14,534 nucleotides of DNA from Candidatus Omnitrophota bacterium (GTDB lineage: Bacteria > Omnitrophota > Gorgyraeia > Aquiviventales > Aquiviventaceae), in NCBI GenBank assembly GCA_016198915.1, contig JACQHS010000085.1, positions 1 to 14,534 on the forward strand. The letters are read 5' to 3'. Position 1 is the stretch's first letter. Each line of letters opens with the position of its first letter. The notes below the pieces were generated by a model. That model was not told where the DNA came from and did not search any database. It was given only the letters and a program-made list of their open reading frames with translations. The position numbers and the translations under genes are program-made. Below are positions 13,718-14,534 of this stretch, piece after piece.

Positions 13718-14534
13718 CCCCAAGGACTTCGCTTGCGCAACTCCACAAACGGATCGCCAAGCGCACGGCACGCATCGGCATCATCGGCCTCGGCTATGTC
13801 GGGTTGCCCCTGGCTGTTGAGTTCGCCAAAGAGGGCTTCCGCGTCACCGGCATTGACCTGGACCCGCGCCGTGTGGCGGGGGTCAACCGCGCCCGTTCCT
13901 ACATCCTCGATGTCACGAGCGATGATCTGCGCGCGTTGCGGAGGATGCGCCGGCTGCGGGCGACCTCGTCCTTCGGCGTGCTGGGATCGCAGGACGCGAT
14001 CATCATCTGCGTGCCCACGCCGCTGCGCAAGACCCGCGAGCCGGACATGTCCTACATCCTGTCGGCCACCAAGGAAATCGCCAAGCGCGTGCGGCGCGGC
14101 CAGCTGATCATTTTGGAGAGCACGACGTATCCGGGCACGACCGATGAGGTGGTTCGGCCGGCCTTGGAGGCGCGCGGGCTCCAGACGGGAAAAGATTTCT
14201 GCCTGGCGTTTTCCCCTGAACGGATCGACCCGGGCAACGCGACCTACACGACCCGCACCATTCCTAAAGTCATCGGGGGCGCGACGCCGCTGTGCACCCG
14301 CTTGGCGGCGGCGCTCTACGGGTCCATCATCCACAAGACGGTGCCGGTCTCTTCGACACAAACGGCCGAGATGGTGAAGCTCCTGGAGAACACCTTCCGG
14401 GCCGTCAACATCGGGCTCGTCAATGAGATGGCCTTGATCTGCAATCACCTCGGGATTAATGTCTGGGAAGTGATCGAGGCGGCACGGACGAAGCCGTTTG
14501 GCTTCATGCCGTTTTATCCCGGGCCGGGGATCGG
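13714..14534 (+). CDS. Nucleotide-sugar dehydrogenase, WbpA/UDP-GlcNAc 6-dehydrogenase-like (N-terminal part)
   Basis: The frame is open to the right edge, giving 273 whole codons. The Rossmann motif GIIGLGYVGLPLA (22-34) follows an extra N-terminal helix. Further motifs are ICVPTPLRKTREPDMSYI (98-115), LESTTYPGTT (134-143), SPERIDPGNATYTTRTIPKVIGG (167-189), the TAEMVKLLENTFRAVNI catalytic-site lysine (222), and AARTKPFGFMPFYPGPGI (256-273). The SPERxDPGN..IPKVxGG pattern is typical of WbpA/TviB-type enzymes that oxidise UDP-N-acetylglucosamine to the uronate; UDP-ManNAc and UDP-glucose forms are less likely. The window stops right before the GGHC active-site cysteine, so it cannot be seen whether this paralogue is also interrupted. 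The ATGA overlap with rfbD indicates coupling. Confidence 0.88.
   Translation, partial: MTPRTSLAQLHKRIAKRTARIGIIGLGYVGLPLAVEFAKEGFRVTGIDLDPRRVAGVNRARSYILDVTSDDLRALRRMRRLRATSSFGVLGSQDAIIICVPTPLRKTREPDMSYILSATKEIAKRVRRGQLIILESTTYPGTTDEVVRPALEARGLQTGKDFCLAFSPERIDPGNATYTTRTIPKVIGGATPLCTRLAAALYGSIIHKTVPVSSTQTAEMVKLLENTFRAVNIGLVNEMALICNHLGINVWEVIEAARTKPFGFMPFYPGPGI

Noticed and set aside
1..14534. Search for promoters, CRISPR arrays, tRNAs, IS ends and attachment sites.
   Set aside because: Gaps between genes are at most 24 nt, with no convincing -35/-10 pair, repeat-spacer pattern, tRNA-like cloverleaf or transposase.

Overview
The window reads as one 14.5 kb stretch of GC-rich (roughly 60-65%) bacterial chromosome with every gene on the + strand. 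A complete LptD-type outer-membrane LPS assembly protein with a signal peptide points to a diderm (Gram-negative-type) bacterium. GTG starts, four-base ATGA overlaps and gaps of at most 24 nt fit a compact genome transcribed as one long unit. I cannot assign a phylum from this sequence alone. There are no RNA genes, IS elements or CRISPR arrays, and no gene-free stretch above 24 nt.

Layout. (1) 1-507: C-terminal part of a MalK/UgpC-type sugar ABC-transporter ATPase, cut by the left edge. (2) 513-3320: two tandem membrane-anchored diguanylate cyclases, both GGEEF; only the second keeps the RxxD inhibitory site. A perfect 8-bp hairpin sits on the stop codon of the second. (3) 3327-4972: a ROK sugar kinase translationally coupled to a TalC/Fsa-type transaldolase. 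(4) 4980-7859: LptD with an unusual N-terminal coiled-coil extension. (5) 7876-10614: UDP-glucose 6-dehydrogenase interrupted by a 477-residue intein that carries a LAGLIDADG homing-endonuclease domain and sits directly before the catalytic cysteine. (6) 10598-13717: a complete dTDP-L-rhamnose set in the order rfbC-rfbA-rfbB-rfbD, with a heptanucleotide repeat at the rfbA/rfbB junction and a 74-nt rfbB/rfbD overlap. (7) 13714-end: N-terminal two thirds of a second nucleotide-sugar dehydrogenase, WbpA-like, cut by the right edge.

Together the genes look like an envelope-polysaccharide supply line: hexose uptake or phosphorylation and carbon shuffling, nucleotide-sugar synthesis (UDP-glucuronate, dTDP-L-rhamnose, probably UDP-GlcNAc-uronate), LPS export, and c-di-GMP synthesis as likely control. 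The most notable element is the intein. Its +1 extein residue is the enzyme's own catalytic cysteine, so the dehydrogenase cannot work until the protein has spliced.
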